Source of the DNA: CAWELS01 sp964468205
GTDB taxonomy: Bacteria; Acidobacteriota; Terriglobia; Bryobacterales; Bryobacteraceae
Direction of reading: 5' to 3'
NCBI GenBank assembly: GCA_964468205.1
Contig: CAYXVG010000105.1
Span: 1-13,982 of the forward strand
DNA: 13,982 bases
The notes below the pieces were generated by a model that saw nothing but the letters and a program-made list of their open reading frames with translations, was not told the origin of the DNA and searched no databases. Both the position numbers and the translations under genes were made by a program. Positions 11,671-13,982 of this stretch are shown here, piece by piece (position 1 is the stretch's first letter; each line of letters opens with the position of its first letter).

Positions 11671-13982
11671 ATGAAATCGAACGAATTCCAGAAAACAACG
11701 CAACCGGCCGAAGAAAAGGCTCATCCCGGCCGGCGGGAGTTCCTCCGCAAGGGGCCGTTTCTGGGTGGCGCCTATCTTTCGGCGGCCACCGGCACGGCGG
11801 CTTCGCCGGCGAGGAACGCCGTGGCGGCCAGACCGATCGGGGCCTCCGATTTCATCTACTCGACCTGCCTTCAGTGCAACACGGGATGCGAGATCAAGGT
11901 GCGGATACAGGACGGCCTGGCCGTCAAGATCGAGGGCAATCCCTACGGGCCCCGGCCCATGGATCCCCACATCGACTGGCAGACGCCGGCCGCCGACGCC
12001 GCGCGCCTCAACGGGGCCATCTGTCCCAAGGGGCAGGCGGGCATCCAGACGACTTACGATCCTTACCGCGTGATCAAGGTGTTGAAGCGCGCCGGGGCGC
12101 GGGGTGAAGGCAAGTGGATTACCATTCCGTTCCATCAGGCGATTGGTGAAATCGTCGACGGGGGCGTGCTGTTTCCGCAGGACGGGAGCCGGAGAGTTAC
12201 GGGGTTGAAAGACCTGTGGGCGCTCCGCGATCCGAAGTTGGCCAAGGATATGGCGGCCGATGTGGCCAACATCCAAGACAAGAAGATGACGGTGGCCGAG
12301 TTCCAGGAGAAGTACAAAGACCACCTTGACAAGCTGATCGACCCGGATCATCCGGACTTCGGTCCCAAGAACAACCAGTTCGTCTTTAATTGGGGAAGGC
12401 TCAAGGCCGGGCGCTCGGAATTTTTCAAGCGCTTCGTAAAAGAGAGTTTCGGGTCCAACAACGCCCACGGCCACACCACGGTCTGCCAGGGCTCGATCTA
12501 CTTCGCGGGTAGGGCGATGGCGGAGCAGCCGAGCGGCGGCAAATTCACCGGCGGAGCCAAGGCCTATTGGATGGCGGACACAGCGAACGCCGAGTTCATC
12601 ATCTACTGGGGTGCAAACGTACTGGAAGGAAATTACGGACCTCCGCTGAAGACCCCGAAAATTACGCGCGGGCTCGCGAGCGGCAGGCTTCGAGTGGCGG
12701 TGATCGATCCCCGCCACTCGAAGATCGCGGCGAAGGCCTGGAAATGGGTGCCGATCGAGCCGGGAGCCGATGCAGCGTTCGCGCTCGGCATGATCCGCTG
12801 GATCCTGGAGAACCAGCGGTATGACAAACGGTACTTGGAGAACTGCAACAAAGCGGCGGCGGCAGCCGACAGCGAACCCACCTGGTCCAATAGCGCGTGG
12901 TTGGTGAAGATCCGCCCGGATGGCTCCACCGGCGGGTTCCTGCGGGCATCGGAAGCCGGACTGGAGGGCGGCGCGGATACGTTCGTCTGCCAGCGCGACG
13001 GCACACTGAAGGCATTCCAGTCCAGCGACACCGGCGAGCCGGTGGAAGGTGACCTCTTCGTGGATACGACCGTGAACGGGATTCCGGTGAAATCCGGGCT
13101 CCAGATCCTGCTTGAGGAGGCCCAGGCGATGAGCATCGCCGAATGGGCCCGGGTAGCGGGCATAAACGAAGAAGACATTCTGATCCTGGCGAATGAGTTC
13201 ACCTCTTACGGCAAGCGCGCCGTGGTGGAGATCCATCGTGGCGTGTCACAGCACACCAATGGCTTCTATAACGTGCTGGCCACCATGGGGAGCCTGAACA
13301 CGCTGATCGGCAATCTCGACTGGAAAGGCGGGCTTATTTACCGCGGAAACACCTACGGCCAGGCGGGCGGCAGCGGGCGGCCATTCCAATTGAGCGATCA
13401 TCCTTCGCCCATCAAGCCTTTTGGCATCGATATCATCCGCGGCGGGGCGAACTACGAGAAAAGCACTATTTTTTCCGGGTATCCGGCCAAGCGCCCCTGG
13501 TATCCCCTGGCCAGCGACGTCTACCAGGAAGTGATTCCCTCGGCGGGCGACGCCTATCCGTATCCGATCGAAGCTCTGTTCCTCTACATGGGGTCACCGG
13601 TATATGCCTTGCCGGCCGGCCATTCGCTGATTCCGATCCTGAGGGATCCGGCCAAGATTCCCCTGATCGTCAGCAACGACATCGTTATCGGGGAAACCAC
13701 CCTCTATGCTGACTACGTCTTTCCCGACCTGACCTACCTGGAACGCTGGGAGTTTCAAGGTTCTCATCCGTCGATCGTTCACAAAGTCTCTCCGGTCCGG
13801 CAGCCCGCCGCGGTGACGCCGAACGAACGGGTTCGCATTTTCGGCGAGGAGATGCCCGTGTCGATGGAGGCGGTGTTCCTTGCCCTCGCGGAACGGATGG
13901 GAATGCCCGGTTTCGGACCGCGTGGATTTGGCAGCGGCGATCTGAACCGCCCCGAGGACTTCTACCTGCGCATGGTGGCGAA
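11671..13982 (+). CDS. TtrA-like molybdopterin oxidoreductase, catalytic subunit (3' end outside window)
   Basis: The frame is open from the ATG at 11671 to the right edge: 770 residues of a protein that in the tetrathionate reductase family is about 1000 long. GGGAAGGAAAG precedes the start. A Tat motif (GRREFLRKG, 20-28) implies export. The [4Fe-4S] motif is CLQCNTGC (Cys66, 69, 73) with Cys118 (AICPKGQ). VCQGS places Cys272 as the probable Mo ligand, as in the TtrA/PsrA branch of the DMSO-reductase superfamily. YWMADTANAEFIIYWGAN, WKWVPIEPGAD and VIGETTLYADYVFPDLTYLE fit TtrA-like proteins. It would reduce or oxidise a periplasmic substrate (tetrathionate, another sulfur compound or an oxyanion), which the sequence does not decide. 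With the iron-sulfur subunit it would need a membrane quinol subunit, perhaps encoded beyond the edge. Confidence 0.9.
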   Translation, partial: MKSNEFQKTTQPAEEKAHPGRREFLRKGPFLGGAYLSAATGTAASPARNAVAARPIGASDFIYSTCLQCNTGCEIKVRIQDGLAVKIEGNPYGPRPMDPHIDWQTPAADAARLNGAICPKGQAGIQTTYDPYRVIKVLKRAGARGEGKWITIPFHQAIGEIVDGGVLFPQDGSRRVTGLKDLWALRDPKLAKDMAADVANIQDKKMTVAEFQEKYKDHLDKLIDPDHPDFGPKNNQFVFNWGRLKAGRSEFFKRFVKESFGSNNAHGHTTVCQGSIYFAGRAMAEQPSGGKFTGGAKAYWMADTANAEFIIYWGANVLEGNYGPPLKTPKITRGLASGRLRVAVIDPRHSKIAAKAWKWVPIEPGADAAFALGMIRWILENQRYDKRYLENCNKAAAAADSEPTWSNSAWLVKIRPDGSTGGFLRASEAGLEGGADTFVCQRDGTLKAFQSSDTGEPVEGDLFVDTTVNGIPVKSGLQILLEEAQAMSIAEWARVAGINEEDILILANEFTSYGKRAVVEIHRGVSQHTNGFYNVLATMGSLNTLIGNLDWKGGLIYRGNTYGQAGGSGRPFQLSDHPSPIKPFGIDIIRGGANYEKSTIFSGYPAKRPWYPLASDVYQEVIPSAGDAYPYPIEALFLYMGSPVYALPAGHSLIPILRDPAKIPLIVSNDIVIGETTLYADYVFPDLTYLERWEFQGSHPSIVHKVSPVRQPAAVTPNERVRIFGEEMPVSMEAVFLALAERMGMPGFGPRGFGSGDLNRPEDFYLRMVA

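Noticed and set aside
11527..13236. 569-residue minus-strand open frame
   Set aside because: It lies opposite the iron-sulfur and TtrA-like genes, both strongly supported by motifs. The composition is that of a shadow frame.

Overview
The window is GC-rich bacterial DNA with strongly GC-biased third codon positions, which explains the many long antisense open frames. The mix of genes suggests an acidobacterium of the Solibacter/Bryobacter kind: twin-arginine-exported enolase-superfamily proteins, a sulfatase fragment, a small dimeric alpha/beta-barrel protein and a respiratory molybdoenzyme operon. That placement is an inference from gene content and protein style, not from a marker gene.

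Layout. (1) 1-151 is a 24-bp tandem repeat array that runs off the left edge and abuts the stop codon of a LysR-type regulator (minus strand, to about 1055/1076). (2) A 170-bp divergent spacer with an 8-bp inverted repeat separates it from a radical SAM/SPASM-like protein (1247-2557), whose last codons lie in a duplicated 46-bp hairpin unit. (3) A minus-strand series at 6355-2664 encodes a Tat-exported enolase-superfamily protein, an AbgT-family transporter and a methyltransferase with a signal peptide. (4) Divergent from it is a flavin-reductase-like protein (6476-7039), then a broken sulfatase remnant (7060-7310) and about 130 bp of gene-less sequence. (5) A minus-strand 104-residue protein (7438-7752) diverges from a second Tat-exported enolase-superfamily protein (7873-9279), whose signal region carries a 42-bp in-frame duplication. 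(6) 9280-9867 has no gene but holds two 37-bp direct repeats, several inverted repeats and a near-consensus sigma-70 promoter. (7) That promoter drives an operon: an unusual regulator (9868-10737), a periplasmic-type iron-sulfur subunit (10734-11657) and a tetrathionate-reductase-A-like molybdopterin enzyme (11671 to past the right edge).

The most interesting part is region 7. The regulator joins a MerR/excisionase-type DNA-binding domain, a cysteine-rich CWE...CxxCxYY module and a degenerate receiver domain, and it overlaps the next gene by ATGA. The iron-sulfur subunit has lost exactly the four cysteines of one of the usual four [4Fe-4S] clusters. It ends in a CxxCH c-heme-like motif one residue before the C-terminus. 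Together with the TtrA-like catalytic subunit this looks like an atypical anaerobic respiratory oxidoreductase with its own, possibly redox-sensing, regulator. The substrate cannot be read from the sequence.

The window also carries at least four independent short repeat expansions (24, 37, 42 and 46 bp units), several of them touching gene ends.
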